Shown here piece after piece: positions 42,033-55,847 of a DNA stretch of 64,000 bases. Under the pieces are notes generated by a model. It was not told the DNA's origin and ran no database searches. It saw only the letters and a program-made list of their open reading frames with translations. The stretch spans positions 39,102,782 to 39,166,781 of the forward strand of contig OZ022258.1 of assembly GCA_963978905.1 (NCBI GenBank), read 5' to 3'. This DNA comes from Trichostrongylus colubriformis (taxonomy: Eukaryota > Nematoda > Chromadorea > Rhabditida > Trichostrongylidae). The position numbers and the translations under genes were made by a program. Position 1 is the first letter of the stretch. Every line of letters begins with the position of its first letter.

Positions 42033-45000
42033 AAATAGCTGTTAGGCAGCGTAAGCATCTTAAATATTCGGTGTGCCATAGCAAACACAGAAAAGAGGCA
42101 TGGACTTCAGGTGTACAACTGCACACTTTTGCTAACGCCCCGCCGAAAATAACCCGGGTTTGACGGTCAGTGAGGCCCCGCCCATTGTGGCCTTGTTGCC
42201 ACGGCACTCCTCGCTGAGCCATAGCCATGCGGACAAGGTCGAGCTCGCTCTCTACACTGCACGCAAAACGACAACGAACAGGTGATAATTGTTCTGTACA
42301 TGATACCCTACCAGCTAATCTGTTCAGAACTAACTCCCTCAAGAACTCGGTGGCTCTCACTCTTGAGTATTGGTCTCAATTATGTAGCTTAGATATCGTT
42401 CGCGAAAGTTTCCCAAAGGGTCACCTCTTCCAAACTTACTTTTTGGTGTGACGGCTGAGTCTATTTTGTATAACTCCTTAACGAATAAACTATTTAAACA
42501 TTTCTCGCTGACCAGGAGGAGGTGCGGGTGACTTAGTCTCCAGTATATCCTCCGAAAAACCTTTGCGAAAGACTTTTCTGACATTCAGAGGCTATCCCGA
42601 CGGCGTTTGCCACAGTTTTCGCTTTTGCACAGATAGACACGTCATCGGTTTCGGCGCCCTTGCTGAACATGCAATTACTATTCGAGTATATGCGTCATAG
42701 CCATAATCATAAGCACTTGCCGTAGAAGACTTGTGTGCGAAAATTGGCTGCCAAATGAAATGAAGCCGTGTGATCAGTCTCAGGGACAAAGTTCAAATTG
42801 TTAGCTAATTCATGACTTCTAATCCCTGCATAGAGAATCCTTCCTCGTCGGATTCAACTCGTCTGCTGAGAGATGCGCATGACCGACGAAACTCATCTCT
42901 ATTTTGCTCCATTTTAGGGGTAATCCTCTTTACTGCTTTTAGCATCTGTAACCTACGGACTTCCACCTCTCCACTGGAAGTAGGTGGTAAACCTTGACCT
43001 CAATGTCGGGTTGTTGTTTTCCATCGTAACCATTCATCCCTGTCACCTAAACTTACGGAAATATTATTGTATAATTATATATACAGTGAATTACGTGTTC
43101 AGTCTTAGTACTTAGTTTCCAGTATATCCTCCTATATTGCTACCCGTACCTGGAGTGAGAGGTGTTCTGAATTTCATGTTATTGTGTAGCCAGACGAGGT
43201 ACGTTGTTTTGAACGCCACTGGCCCATTTTCCTAGGGTTGTAGAATGGCCAACCATTACGATGGGAGGGCTCTCAAATGGGACGAATGGAAAGTTTACTA
43301 CCAATAGCAAACTTTCTCTCTGTGCCTGCCTTCCTTGAAGCTTCCTCAGAGAATAGTGCTCATTGCCTTGAACGTTCGAAGATTGTTTAAGGGGAATTCG
43401 GGCTTCACGCTTACCGAGCGCACTCCTATTTGGGGGGGGGGTGTATACTCTTATGTCAGAATTTCGCACAACGACGAGCAGCGTGCGACGCGATGTGTGC
43501 GAGCTATGGCACCGCTATAGTTAGGTCTTGAAGGAATCACAAGGTGATATTATGGACGTCAAACACACTCAATTTGTAATCGCTTGGAACCCTACAGCCA
43601 GCCCTTCCACCTCGTCCGCATCGCTTCGCTTACAATCTGCATGGTGCGAAATCCTGACATAAGGGTACACACCCGCTCACGGGGGACACCGGAAAAATGC
43701 AAATGTTTGAACTCTCTGGGAGATGCGCCCTCGGATCTCGAATCCACTTCGAATTAATTTTCAGAATAGCTTGTCGAGAGATGATATTCCGGGACGTGCC
43801 AGTGTGTAATATCCTCTAATCTAGTGCGGCGAATCACTTGCTTCCGATACTGACGTAGGTCGGAAAGGCGCTGGATCAAAGAAATTTCTGTAATCCACTT
43901 ATATGACGCGTGTGTACTAGTTTCAGTGAAAGATTAGAAGCCAAGATGAGACCTAAAAACATAATAATGGGACTCAACTGTTCAGAAGTTTTCAAAAGTT
44001 TAAAATGTTCAGAAGTTTCTATCATGGTTGGATTTCAATATTTCCTTATATTTTTCATCATTTCATATTATTCATCATTATTTTACTGAGGTTTCAGGTG
44101 TTTCCCTTGATCGGAACAACAATCACGTACGGTTAGACCGTCAGCCACGAATTATTCACAACACCTCAAAACATCAGAATGAAGGCTTTTTCGGTGTGAG
44201 TCTTCTATTAACTGATTCGGAGAGATCAATGGTGGAGCTGTCCACAAAGGCTCCATCGAAAGGATGACAAAAAAAACGCACGATATGTACGACCACTTGA
44301 GAAATGCATTGCATTCGTGTAGCGACGCAGTTAATAACATGGTCTGCCAACGATCTTTCACCCCATAATTGTTACCGCAGTAATGTGTCCGCCCGGTGTT
44401 GATGCATTTTCCCTTTTTTTCTATTGCCCTCGAAAATTAGTTTTCAGGACTGAATTTTATTTCGTTCCAAACGAAAAGGAATGACCAGAATCCCAATTTT
44501 CTTGTTCTTGTTGTCTTCTGTCTTGGACCGTTTTCTTGTTGTCGCTGGGAACGCATTTTGAGGAGAGCCACTTCACTGAGCATTGATCGGGGCTACGCGA
44601 ATCTGTGATATGCTGTAAAACTCGGCGCTCGCTTGTGGAAGGAACTAGGTCGCGGTCGCGTCGGTTCCGTCCAGCATACAGCGTTGTTCAAAGCTCAGGA
44701 AAAGAAAAAATTCTTTAGATGGCTAGGGTACATTGGTGATGAGACATTTCTCTTTCTGGATATTTGAATTATCTATCGTATTCCTTTTAATTGCTCAGTG
44801 AAGTTTATTGCTCTTAGGATCAGGGTTACCCAAGTGTGGAGGAAAAGGTTACTTCGGTCCGCCTCCCCCCTTTCCTTAACGGGCCCCGAATACAACCCCC
44901 TTTTTAATAACCTCTGTAGTATCAATAACTGGATTTCATGCAGTAGTAATACGAACTTTGTTACTGTGATTTTTGTGTTGATCACTCAAAATCAGCTTCT

Positions 45001-47774
45001 CACTAGCCTGAGACCATGACTGACCTCTGCAGTTACGACTCCCCATCCCCCCCCCCCCCCACATCTCACCCGTCAAATTACGATTAACATCCGCCGGGGA
45101 ACCCTCCATTCGCGATGTACCCTGCCTCAGATTAACAATCTCCACCTTTTTTATTATCCGTTATTGCAGAGAGGTTTCCCGGAACCTCACTATTCAAGAG
45201 CTGACACATATAGATGCTCTTTAGAACAGTAGCGCTCGCCATCGAATACGCCCTTTTGACTAAGTGCTCCGGCCATCTTACGTCAAATCATCGCAGCGCT
45301 TGCGTCGAAAGCCAGGGGCATCAGAGGACGGTATGTACACTTGTGGGGGAAGTACGCTACTACAGGTTTTTGCCCGGAATCGGCATTCACAGCGTATAGC
45401 GAGTATAATAGGCCATAAACGTGAAACTGTGCCTGTTCCTTGTTTGTACTCATCAAAAGAAGATTACCTCACTCTCCGACATTGTTGTTCACACATTCGA
45501 TGACAGCGCGATAAATGACAAATTTACTCGACAGAAACCGATAGTAACATGTTTCCGGTGCACGACCTATAAAGGAAGCCCCAGCATGCGGTACCTTATG
45601 TCGGTGCTGATCAAGTGATTAGCTATTATCATGCATGTCAAAAATTATAATTAGAAGAGATACTGTGGGGTACTTTGAAAAAGAGGCGATTGACGCACAA
45701 TTTTCCCTAGCAGACAGCTTTGTAGGCGATTAGGCTGTGGCCAATGTCCGTTTAGCGCTAATTTTTAAACACTACATAGGTTGCTATAAAGGAAAATGGG
45801 TAGAGCACCACGTCTCACGTCGCTAAAGACACGATGAACCCCTTTAAAGCTGGACAGGTACCCCACCGCTCCAATGATATGATATCAAATTACTTACTAT
45901 GGGTAGTGTATCATCTTTGGCTTGCTTGCTAAGCAGGGGGATCGTCAAAAGACGTAGAACATTGAAATTTCTCCCACAATTCTTCATAGATCCTTGAATT
46001 TGCCCAAGGTGCACAGCATGTTGCAAATCACCAGTCCCGACACTCTGCAACCGTATAACCGTATATTGCCTCGAATAATTTTATACGCATTTTTTTATTG
46101 TTTTGACCAACTTCAGCACTACCAGATAACATGTACCAGCCGGCACGATTTTCTTACGACTTCCGGTCCTTTTCCTCAGTCTCCGTACCGGAAATGTCCC
46201 ATGCGACCAGAGAAGTAAAGAGTGCATGCTGAATTTGCATTGCTCACTAGCGCTCGAATATTCGTATAGCTAACGTTCAATGCTCTTGAGGAAAAAATTC
46301 AAAGTAACTCATTCCAACTTATATACTGCCGAAAGACCTTTTAGATCACATCCATATTTGGTTTGAAAAGATGCTGCCTCCTGAAAAGGAGTTCCCAGAT
46401 TCAAGTCCTGGTACATTCTGAGCGGGATAGGGGAGGGGGTTAAAGGAAAGCAAAAATTCATTATCACAAACTTCAGCTTTCCAAAAAGTTGCAGGTCCTG
46501 GCTGACCCCTCTGCACCAAGCCGTCGGTGGTTTCCATTGAATATTTCTAGATGGACTTCCTACCTTGTAACTTCCCCGTATTATTGGGTTTTTTTACGTT
46601 GGTAACTCACACAACTGACATCCTCTCTTTTGATTAATCTCCTCTACCACAACTAAATTTTGACTATGTTTAGGGTTTGGTGCGTTAGTTCGTATGTTAT
46701 GCCATGCCGGTCACTGGCGATTTACTAGAGACCATAAGTCATACCGGAGGAGCATTACGAATGGCTTCCACTAGAGCACTGAAGTTCCGGCGCAACCTTT
46801 GCCTTTTACTATGATTAGCTCCGCTGATGCCGACTGACCTTGATGGCCTTGATGGAAGTACTAGTGGGACACCGAAGTAGAGGCTGTAGAATAATTGACG
46901 ATTTCAAGAGACACAGCAAAAGAGCAAAGTTAAGTTGTGTTATTCCTCACCACTGCTCGGCGTTGTTTACTCAGTTGTCAGTTTATGCTAAGTTCCTATG
47001 CTCCATGCTAATTTTGGCGATACAATAACAAGTCAATGGGGTTTGCTTCATGAGTCAAAACAACACGGTCCTTCTTGGGGCTCTCTCAGTAATTCGAAGT
47101 AATACTTGATCAACTTGATCGATAGGATTGGACAAGCTAAAGACTCCTTTTCCTGACGACAAACATGCGGGCGTATAATGACGATTTTCGCTTTTCGCGA
47201 AAATGACGGATTCCCTCGCGACCGCACGCGATGAGCTGCTCGGCGAGTGCGAGTACCAGTCGCAGGGCATGGTAGCTTTTAAGCGAGGCAGTATGGCATG
47301 GGTGGAGGAGGCAGGGTGGCATGGGTACAGGAGGTAGTGTGGCATGGGGGAAGTGCAGAGGTGACGCAACCACGCTCTACCGGGCTCCCACGGACCACCT
47401 ATTCAGCAAGTCGTACTGAGGCGCCGCGAGTGCGACGCCGCGAAGCGATTTTCCGTCATAAGTGCACACACCCTAAACATAATCCCTGACCTTCTGAGAA
47501 TACCAGCCACAATCCGGAATGGGTGACTCGAAGTGGGGGGGGGGGGTCAGTTGAACGAAGACAATTGTGGGATTCGTCCTGTCTCTAGTTTTTGATAAGA
47601 ACTGAAGGCATGGTTCAGCAAAATTGCTGATATTTTTCATTGGCGGAAATGCCGTTTAAAGCGTTGCTCATTCGAATAGGGTAGAGTCAATGGTGCAATC
47701 GAGCCAACTAATGACGGTTTTAATCTTGAAATTGGGCATTACTGCTGCTTGGCGAGTTCACGTGCTTCTTTCAG
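42033..47774. other. Intergenic or upstream of the kinase; no gene recognised
   Basis: 5.7 kb with only short frames. Homopolymer runs occur near 43432 (G), 45048 (C) and 47537 (G). A partial TGTACACTTATGA-type repeat end lies at about 47400-47475 (CGCGAAGCGATTTTCCGTCA, TAAGTGCACAC). The first kinase exon(s) may lie here or farther upstream; no doublecortin-domain exon was recognised. Confidence 0.4.
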
Positions 47775-50700
47775 ACCTCAGAAAACATTCGTCATGTGGA
47801 ATCGAGGAACTGCTTGGAAAAACAGTATGAAATCGGAGCTGTCATCGGACAGGGGAATTTCTCTCGAGTTTTCTTTGCAGTGAGACGAAAAGATGAGAAA
47901 CGATGCGCATTAAAGGTGAGTCATCATCATCTACTGCAGTGCAGCAAAAAGTCTTCCGACACAAAACGCGAAGCGATCGTAACCTTGGAAAATCCACGTA
48001 AAAAGTAGTGGGCGCAAAGTTCACCTATCAAATGGGAAAGAAAAATTCCGATCATCAGCAGGTCCCTATAATCAACATTCTGCCCGTAAAGAGTTGTCTG
48101 CAACTATCCCTCTGTTCTGGCCCCATAATTTATTATGAGCATGCACGAGACGCATACAAACCATAAGGATTCTATGCAGCGTTCTAAGGAGAAGGAACTA
48201 AGTGTGTTCGAACTGCTTGTACCTTGTCTTCGAAGCCGATGGTATCTCTGACAACAACAAGATTGTCAGGTGCCCAGCACTTGCGAAAAGTAGCAATCTG
48301 AGCAGCATTCCCGCGACGCATTTTTTGACTTAGATTTTTTTTTAGAAAATCCCTCGCTTCTTATCGCAAATACTTGGAAGCATCCTTACTAGTTGAGGTC
48401 GGTTTGTGGTAGGCGTGGATAGCTCGAGATGTTCGGACGAATTCGGAAGCGCGAATGGGGTTCTTTCATTAGACTCCACCACCATAAACACGGATGAATA
48501 GACGCGATTCCTCCTAACTCATGCTCTCCACCTGTGGGAGGTCTACCAGTGTCGTCATAGGATGGGAACATCGAGGAGTATTTTTGGTAGCAGTTCATTG
48601 AACAGTCCAATACACTCTATTTTTTGCCTTTGAAGAAATCCTGTATACCTCAGATGGACCATAGCAAGTGTTCCCTTTCCCTGCTATTGCTCGACTCACC
48701 GGGTCTTTACATCTACTGGCTGGTTGACCTATATGAAGAGAGGAATGTAAGGACATTACTCTTTGCGTAACCCATTTGTGACAGCTGTTTTAATGTTTTA
48801 ATCAATGCAAAATGGCGATGTTTTAATCTCGCTCATAGAATTTTGTCTGAGAACTCGGAAGCGATTAACTTCCATTCAACAGCTCGACTCAGAGATACGA
48901 CGGAAGCTGCGAAATCGATTCACTTTGCAGGAGTACGACTGGTCAGGCACTTTCGTAGTGGACATCGCCATTGCTCTTTTTGCTGGTCTCTTTTGCTGGT
49001 CACCCATTCATGCGTTAACAAAGAGCAACGTATTAACTATTTATTCACGGCTGACCGAAAGTCAAAGAGTTTCGGCTGGCTACACCCAGCCAGCAAAGCT
49101 AAAGCCACTCCAAATATGTATGTGTACTCGGGACCGCTTTTGGTCTGTTGTCAAGGCGATATAATGCGAAAAAAAATCCTAGTCATGTTGAGTTCTGGTC
49201 TTTACAATAGCTAAAATCAAACAGTACTATATGGAGTTCGACGTTCAACTAGCATTTTTTTTTTGAATGCGCCATACATCCAACTTCCATTCGAATCGTA
49301 GTACCATTTGATTACAGCTGTTTCGAATTTGATCCACACGGTGTCAATGAGCCTAAGGCGGCCGATTGATGTATAATTTGATGTTAATCTCACATTCGAG
49401 TTTAATACCAACGTAACCCCAAAAGGCGGAATGGTTGAGAAGCCTCGGCTGAAATTCACTCGAGTTTTAATCGTCAGCTACACAAGTGGGAACGGCGCCA
49501 CGGATCACTGGAGGAATTTAACAGGAAATACGGTGGTCTTTTTCACCCTTTCTAACCTGACAATCCCCCTTGAGAAATTCTCATCTATGCTTAGCCCTGA
49601 ATGGCACCACTCGTCACTACATCCTCCAACCTTGATTTTATTGTCTTCGTGTTTTTTATATTTGCTTATATTGACCTATGATGCGAAGGAGCAATGCCAT
49701 ACTTAAGGAGATCGAGAAGCAGCAGCTCCGTGGCAAATGGTTTTTCATCGAAAATGAAGTGGAAATTCTTCGAATGTGCTCTCATCCGAATATCTGCCGT
49801 CTCGTAGACGCCTACAAGACAAACACCAAGTACTTGCTCATCTTTGAGTACGCACAGGTACCACTACTGGTGTCGTTTCTGCTCAGCTGTTATTTCGAAA
49901 TTTCCCAAAAGTTGCCGAGAAATTCGGGTGCTCATCAAATATTTATGTGATTAGGAAGTTCATCTTTTCTTCTAACCAGTCTCGTAATATGGGGATGAAA
50001 GGCCGCTACGTGATATCTAACAAACCGAGGACTAATTACAATCGCGAAAAATATAGGTAATGGATGACACTTCCACAGAATTCTTGAACATTTCGACATG
50101 AGGTCGTGTTTTTCCATAGCCAGAGGATATTGAGGTATGGGCAAAAACCCGGAATCGCACAAGACTCGAAGCCACGCTCATGCTTTTCTGGTGCCAAAAA
50201 AAGCCAGACAAGATCAAAATCGAGACCAATCCAGAAAAATTTTAAGCGACCATAAGGATATGCTTGAGGGGTACCGATAATGCAACGAATTAGCACGATG
50301 CCCAGAAAATAGACTCGGGTTCAAGCCGGTGCCCGCTGGCTTTACGTTTGTCGTTCATATATTGTTCAGATTGCGCAGAACTTCACCAGAGCGCATGCTC
50401 GAAAATAATTTTAGTATTTTTGATCTCAATCCTAGATTTATGCACTCTTACATCATTTAACAACTCGATTAAGATTTCAAGATTTCTAATTTCTAGACTC
50501 ACTTCGCTTGTACTTACATGTGTGTAAAGACCTCGATGATGCATTTAATTTTAGAACGGAGACTTGTTCGAACTAATTCATCGAGACGGAAGACTACCTG
50601 AGAGTGACGCCGCCTTGATCACCTCCCAAGTGAGTGAGACGAGCCAGAGCGTTGACCAAAAGGATAACATGTCAGTGGATCAAAGCTGATGACGATCTAA

Positions 50701-53311
50701 GGATGCACAGAGAAACTCACAATCGAATTTACTTCACAACGGCTCCAGGAGAGGGTCGTTTCTCTAATCCAAAGAAATGAATATGCCGTATGAGAACAGA
50801 ATAACAATAAGCGAAAGAAGAAAAGCTCAGAATAGAATGGAATAAGCGCTATTCCGCTACATTTGCTCTCAAAAGAAGGTCAATAGGTCAGCCTAGCAAT
50901 ACGGACAACAACAGAGCACCTGAAAGGTTAAGTGTGAAGGAAGTTGTGGCCATCTGAAGTAAAACTTCGCAATTTTTCAGAATTTTCCTCGAATGGATAG
51001 CCTTAGTGAGAAATACGCAACCATTAGGGAAACCAAGTGGCAAATAGATTGGTCCAAGGAAGTTATCAAGAAAACAGTTTACAGTACTCCGAAAATTGGA
51101 GTCTGAGTAAAGTTTCAAGTACTTGAAAAATGTCCAAATTTAGTATGAGGAAGATACCACGCCCAATCTGATCGCCGCGTTGCTACCGCAACAGCGAACG
51201 CGGCAATCAGAGGGCGCTGTGGAACGTATTACATGGCCCTACTTTGCTTTCCTTTTGACTGTAACTTTTCTATTCTTGTTTTTTTATCCTTTCATCCTTC
51301 CGCATAACTTGCATGACTTTTTCGCCTTCTCCTTTGGCATCAGAGGACGGGCACATTACCCATGGTCGGCAGCGATTTCGTTTCGTAATATTAGTCTTCA
51401 ATTTTGTTAGGTTATTATTTCCCTCAGACGCTCTTGTTTTAGAATATAAGTACTGAGTTTTGTCAGCTTCTTATTTCTCTTATTTGGTCAGGAGTTTGAC
51501 CTCAGTATTTTTGTTGACCGTAGGCTCTTAATTTCCTTGATGAATCGCATTGTCTGGGTAGAAAGCACAGAATTAGCGGAACCTGAAGAAGGGGGAGGGG
51601 GAGTCGTATGAGGGCTCGCTTTTTTGAGAGGGGGGGGGGTGGTATTTTTTGAAAATTTTCCTCGACGTCGCGCTTGACCCTGTTCGAGGAACCGGGTGCC
51701 ACAAAGGGTGAACCGGCCTTACCTATCCTTTCAGAGAAAATCATACTTTCTAATTCTATAATTCGCAGCGACTGAGCAAATGACATGTTGTCGAGCTGGG
51801 TACGATGCCACCGTCTACACTAAAAGGACATGACGATGATATGCGTTGTTTCCAGACCGCCTCCGCTCTTGCGTACCTCCATTGTAGAAAAATCGTTCAT
51901 CGAGACGTCAAGCCGGAAAACCTTCTTCTTGATGGCAAAAAACGAGTTTGTTTTCCTAATTGGCCAGGCGTGTGTTTGTGTTTACGAGCAGCTCCTTCAG
52001 GTGCAACTATGTGATTTCGGACTAGCGTGTACAGTACTGGGACCCTTGTATCGGGTTTGTGGTACACCAACTTATTGTGCGCCGGAAATTCTCAAAGAAA
52101 CAGGTAGGAAATGCATTAATTAGACACCATGGGTGTTGATGGGGCGCTAATCAATTCACTATTGTTACCTAGACTTGTAAAGGTTTCATGCAGAACTCTG
52201 TTGTGTGTGCTATCTCAAAAATTGTCAGGATACGGTTTCGCTGTGGATGTATGGTCTCTTGGTGTGCTCCTACACGTGATGCTTGTTGGTTTCGCTCCTT
52301 TCCGATCGACTGATCGAACACGGCTATTTCGTCTGATCACACAGGGAAAACTCCATCTCGATCTACCGGAATGGAAGGAAATCTCTTCAAGTACGAAACT
52401 CATAGTTAATACTAATGAAATATCCTTCATCAAAAGTACCCTCCAGGAAACAGAAATATGCGGGGCGATGCTCATGACTGAAGGATAGGCCGCATAGCCC
52501 TTCGAAATTGCTAGGTTGCTTATTTGAGCATATCTTGACCGCTACTGCAGTCATTTTGAAGGGTATCCCAATCGATAGAAGAAAATGAAAGTACAGGTGC
52601 TCAGCGCGGCGGTGAAGAAAGACTGCAAAGGCATGGCATCCAGAAAGCAGAGCCTCTTTTCTGTTGGCTATCTCTGCTTCTAAGGTTTACTTTCTCGTTC
52701 CAGCGTTCGAAACTAGCCGCCGTGGTGGCATGCATAATCTAAGGCCGCGGCCATAATTTGCGGTGCTGGCGGCAAGACATCACTGTGTGTCTCTGCGTCT
52801 AAGCCTGTGCCACCCTATGTCGTTGCCTGCGTTTTCTCCGCACCTCCTCACACCACCCTGCATCGTTGCGTGAAAGCAGCCACGCCCTGCCGGCGCAAAG
52901 TGTGAAGGCGGCTTCCGGCGCTGGCGCAATGACGGCAGCAAAGCGAAAGTGCTATGCCCGTTTCGCCCTTCCGGCATGTGCCGGCGTTAGCACCGCAGGC
53001 AGTGTATGGGGGCGGCCTTTCGCGCTCGAGCACGTCAAGAACGCCGTCTTTTCAGATCCATGGTTTTCCATCGCAATTATTATATTCTGGCAACATAAGG
53101 GGCAATTTGGTTGTTCTGCCCCTTCGAACATCCAGATTATACCTCGTGTACTTCTGAACACTGTTTCGAAACTGCATTCTCATACTCTCTCATTATAGAT
53201 GCTCGAGACCTGCTCACTCAGTTAATGTGCACAACGGTCAACAAGAGACCAGGCGCCGCCGAAATTTCTTCTCATCCATGGATAAGAGAGTTTAATCATA
53301 TCGCTGCATGA
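47775..53311 (+). CDS. Doublecortin-like/CaMK-type Ser/Thr protein kinase, 5' end not found
   Basis: A protein kinase catalytic domain closest, by recognition, to doublecortin-like kinases (C. elegans ZYG-8 is the nematode member), which act on microtubules; function here is inferred. Exons: 47775-47915, 49708-49857, 50555-50629, 51856-51945, 52001-52103, 52229-52390, 53199-53311 (TGA), phases consistent, about 277 codons. Motifs: glycine loop [13 protein letters not shown]-site Lys in CALK, helix-C Glu in IENEVEIL, hinge [14 protein letters not shown], catalytic [19 protein letters not shown], activation segment [32 protein letters not shown], and C-lobe [13 protein letters not shown]. All key catalytic residues are present. 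The second exon's acceptor is weak (ATACTTAAG). The first listed exon has no usable start, so at least one 5' exon is missing. The protein ends about 10 residues after the kinase domain. Confidence 0.88.
52741..52914. repeat. GGCCGC-family MITE, copy 4
   Basis: AAGGCCGCGGCCATAATTTG at the left, GGCGCAAAGTGTGAAGGCGG at the right, with inner CACTGTGTGTCTCTGCGTC and GCAGCCACGCCCTGCCGGC blocks as in the CPT-intron copies. It lies in the last intron of the kinase gene. Confidence 0.7.
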
Positions 53312-54610
53312 TCGTCGTCATCTATAGCAGACGCATAAGAAGTCTCAGGGAATGTCCACAGCTGTATTTCGGGAAAAGGATTTGCCAAATGTTTTCGTCT
53401 GAAATTTGAAAGCTGACAAGGTATTCCAATCATCTTCACTAAGTATGAATACGAAGAAATCCAAGAGGTTGGCTAGCGTAACCCAAGTAACTACTTTCTA
53501 TGACTGGATGAAACACGGCCTTTCTCCGCATGCACAGCAGCGCTTTCTCCTATTATCTATGCGCTATATGCACTTCGGTCATAGGCGTACTGCTCACGAT
53601 AGCTAGGCTATTGGTAAATAGTCCTAGAGAGTAGAGCTGAGAAGTGAAAGCGTTAAATGTGAAATCGGTCTGGCGTATTTTAGAGTATGATGCGTTCAAT
53701 TTCAACGACATTACTTCTTAATTTACGCACATGATCACCATAGGTGCGGTGTAGCGACGGTGAGCCGCGCTACTATTATTTCATTCCAATGTGTTGTGCT
53801 TTTGATGTGTTCCCCTCCTTGGGTAACCCGTCACTTGTGTTTATTTGACATCTTTGCGTTTTTAAGTGTTGACAGTATGTGTTAGTTCAAATCTGTTTTT
53901 GTATGTGTATTTGGAAGAATTACTTTCATTCATCATTTTGAGGAATCACTTTCATCATCCGCTCCGAAACACTTAGCTTTCTAATCCCATTTCCAGTCAG
54001 GGCCATACTGCACAAAGCAGAACTTGTCTTTCAAGACCCACATTCTCTTTTCTACGGCACAGAAATTAACCATATGTGAGTATTTGAATTATTTTAGTCA
54101 GACGGGTGGACGACGTCTAAGAGAAGAGAGCTCTAACTTTCCTCTGCGGACATACACTATGGAATAATAAATTCTATGTATTATAATAACACGTAAGCCG
54201 ACCCTAGCACGGCGCTGAACCAATGCTAGTGAGAAGAAGAAGGGGATATCTATGTAATAACAATCGTAGCGAGATCAGATTTCCATGATTGTATGTGTGT
54301 TTTCAAATGGTTGTGTAGTCCTGATTCCCTAATTTGTGTTCATGTCCTTATTGCCTACTGTTGCACCACCCATTCTCCCGCTTCTCTGATGGTGACGAAT
54401 AAAATATTTCTGAGTACGACTGCCTTTCTCATCTCACTAAGCATTATGGATATAAGTGAATGTGTTTTTCAGCATTGTCTTGTCCCGAAGCCTCATGTTG
54501 ATCTGAATATGTACTGGACAATGTGAGACTTGCAAGATTTATTCCAAAAGATTCAAAAACACTTTCACAAAAAATGATTGCAAAAGAACGTTGCAAAAGT
54601 ATTTTGAACT

Positions 54611-54658
54611 TTTATTGGCAAGCTTTCGGCGCTTAGCGCCTTTCTCAAGCCTGAAATG
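54611..54658 (-). repeat. Hairpin motif, copy 1
   Basis: On the minus strand: TTCAGGCTTGAGAAAGGCGC, loop TAA, GCGCCGAAAGCTTGCC, AATAAA. The stem is GGCGC/GCGCC. The same plan appears on the + strand at 56701-56752 with a different stem sequence. Confidence 0.55.
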
Positions 54659-55196
54659 GTACAAATTAAAACCTATCGAGAGACTCTATTTCAGAGTCGC
54701 TCTGGTTTATTTGTACTAAACCGACTTACTGCTGCCACCGGGTTACTATCCTTACCCTTGGTGGGGTCCTTGGTAGTGGAGCAGAATTCATAAGCTGAAT
54801 TCATGAGCCTGAGTTGAATGTGTTTTGTTCATAAAAGTAAGGGGCTCGAACTTATGCTCTGATTCTCTTTGAAAACCAGCAAATTACATGAGTCGAAGAG
54901 TAAGGCAGTCCAAGGAATGCTAAGCTTCAAAATTTATTCGGAATCATAAATCTGACTAAAAACTCCACGGTTTACTCAAATACTCATGTTGTAGTTGTCT
55001 ACCTAAGGCCGCATGCCAAGTTTTATGCTTAAATACAAAGACCGATTGAGATAATACTCCCCGAAGTGACGGGCGGCGGTGTGGGGCGTCCGAGCGGGTT
55101 CGGACGTTAGAGAGCCAACAATAAAGAGCAACGAGGCGATTCTCATGTGGTCAGGGACGCAGAGCGAAAAGCAGATCAACACTGGGCGCGAAAGTC

Positions 55197-55847
55197 TGGG
55201 CGTGTACCCTTATGCCAGGAATTCGCGTTGCGAAATTCTCCGCGGACATTTGCGCGCGAGTTGACTGCTCTCGGTGGGAATGGCGTATATTTGCGTAAGA
55301 AGGGTGGCTACCGTGCCTACGCCTACTTTTATTCATTTTTCCGCTACGCTGAGCTTGTTTTCAAATTGTTTTCTTCTCAATAGGCAGGATTCGGTTACAT
55401 TTAGTCCAAGTGGGTGTTTTCAGTTCATCCATGGCTGGTAATAACGGTTTACATGCATTCTTTCCATTTTCTATGCTCTTCGCCTTCCTATATGCATCAC
55501 TTTTGCTCACACAAACTTCTTCTGCCGCATACGTAGTATCATAACATAAATAATGTATTTCACACAGTAGCGAAGTTAGACGCACTGCGCTCCGGGCATT
55601 TGCACAGATCGGTATAGGGGGAAAAGGCTTGGCGATGAGAGAATCACTTCCGACGTAATGCGAAAGTCCGTTCTTGTTCCGAAAGCAAGCTTAACATAGC
55701 GGTAAAATGAATAAAAATAGGCGTAGATACGGTAGTCGCTCTTCTTATGCAATTACAGGCGATTGTCACCGAGGAGTTTCAACTAGCGCGAACGTCGCCC
55801 ACCGCACGGTGCCGCGCGAAACTCTAACATAAGGGTAGACATCCCGA
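55197..55847. repeat. Possible element with inverted GTGTACCCTTATG ends
   Basis: GGCGTGTACCCTTATGCC at the left is matched inversely by AACATAAGGGTAGACATCC at the right, with partly mirrored CGCGCGA-type sequence inside. A similar single end (ACATAAGGGTACACACCCG) is at about 43660. Evidence is limited to the ends. Confidence 0.35.

Noticed and set aside
46360..46440. tRNA-like B-box (GATTCAAGTCCTGG)
   Set aside because: No matching A box at the right spacing and no cloverleaf; not called as tRNA or SINE.
48805..49214. Two frames of about 120 codons in kinase intron 1
   Set aside because: They do not fit between kinase exons, since exons 1 and 2 already join in phase with family-typical spacing, and have no recognised motif.
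50295..50345. GGTTCAAGCCGG resembling a tRNA B-box
   Set aside because: An acceptor stem and anticodon arm could not be formed around it.
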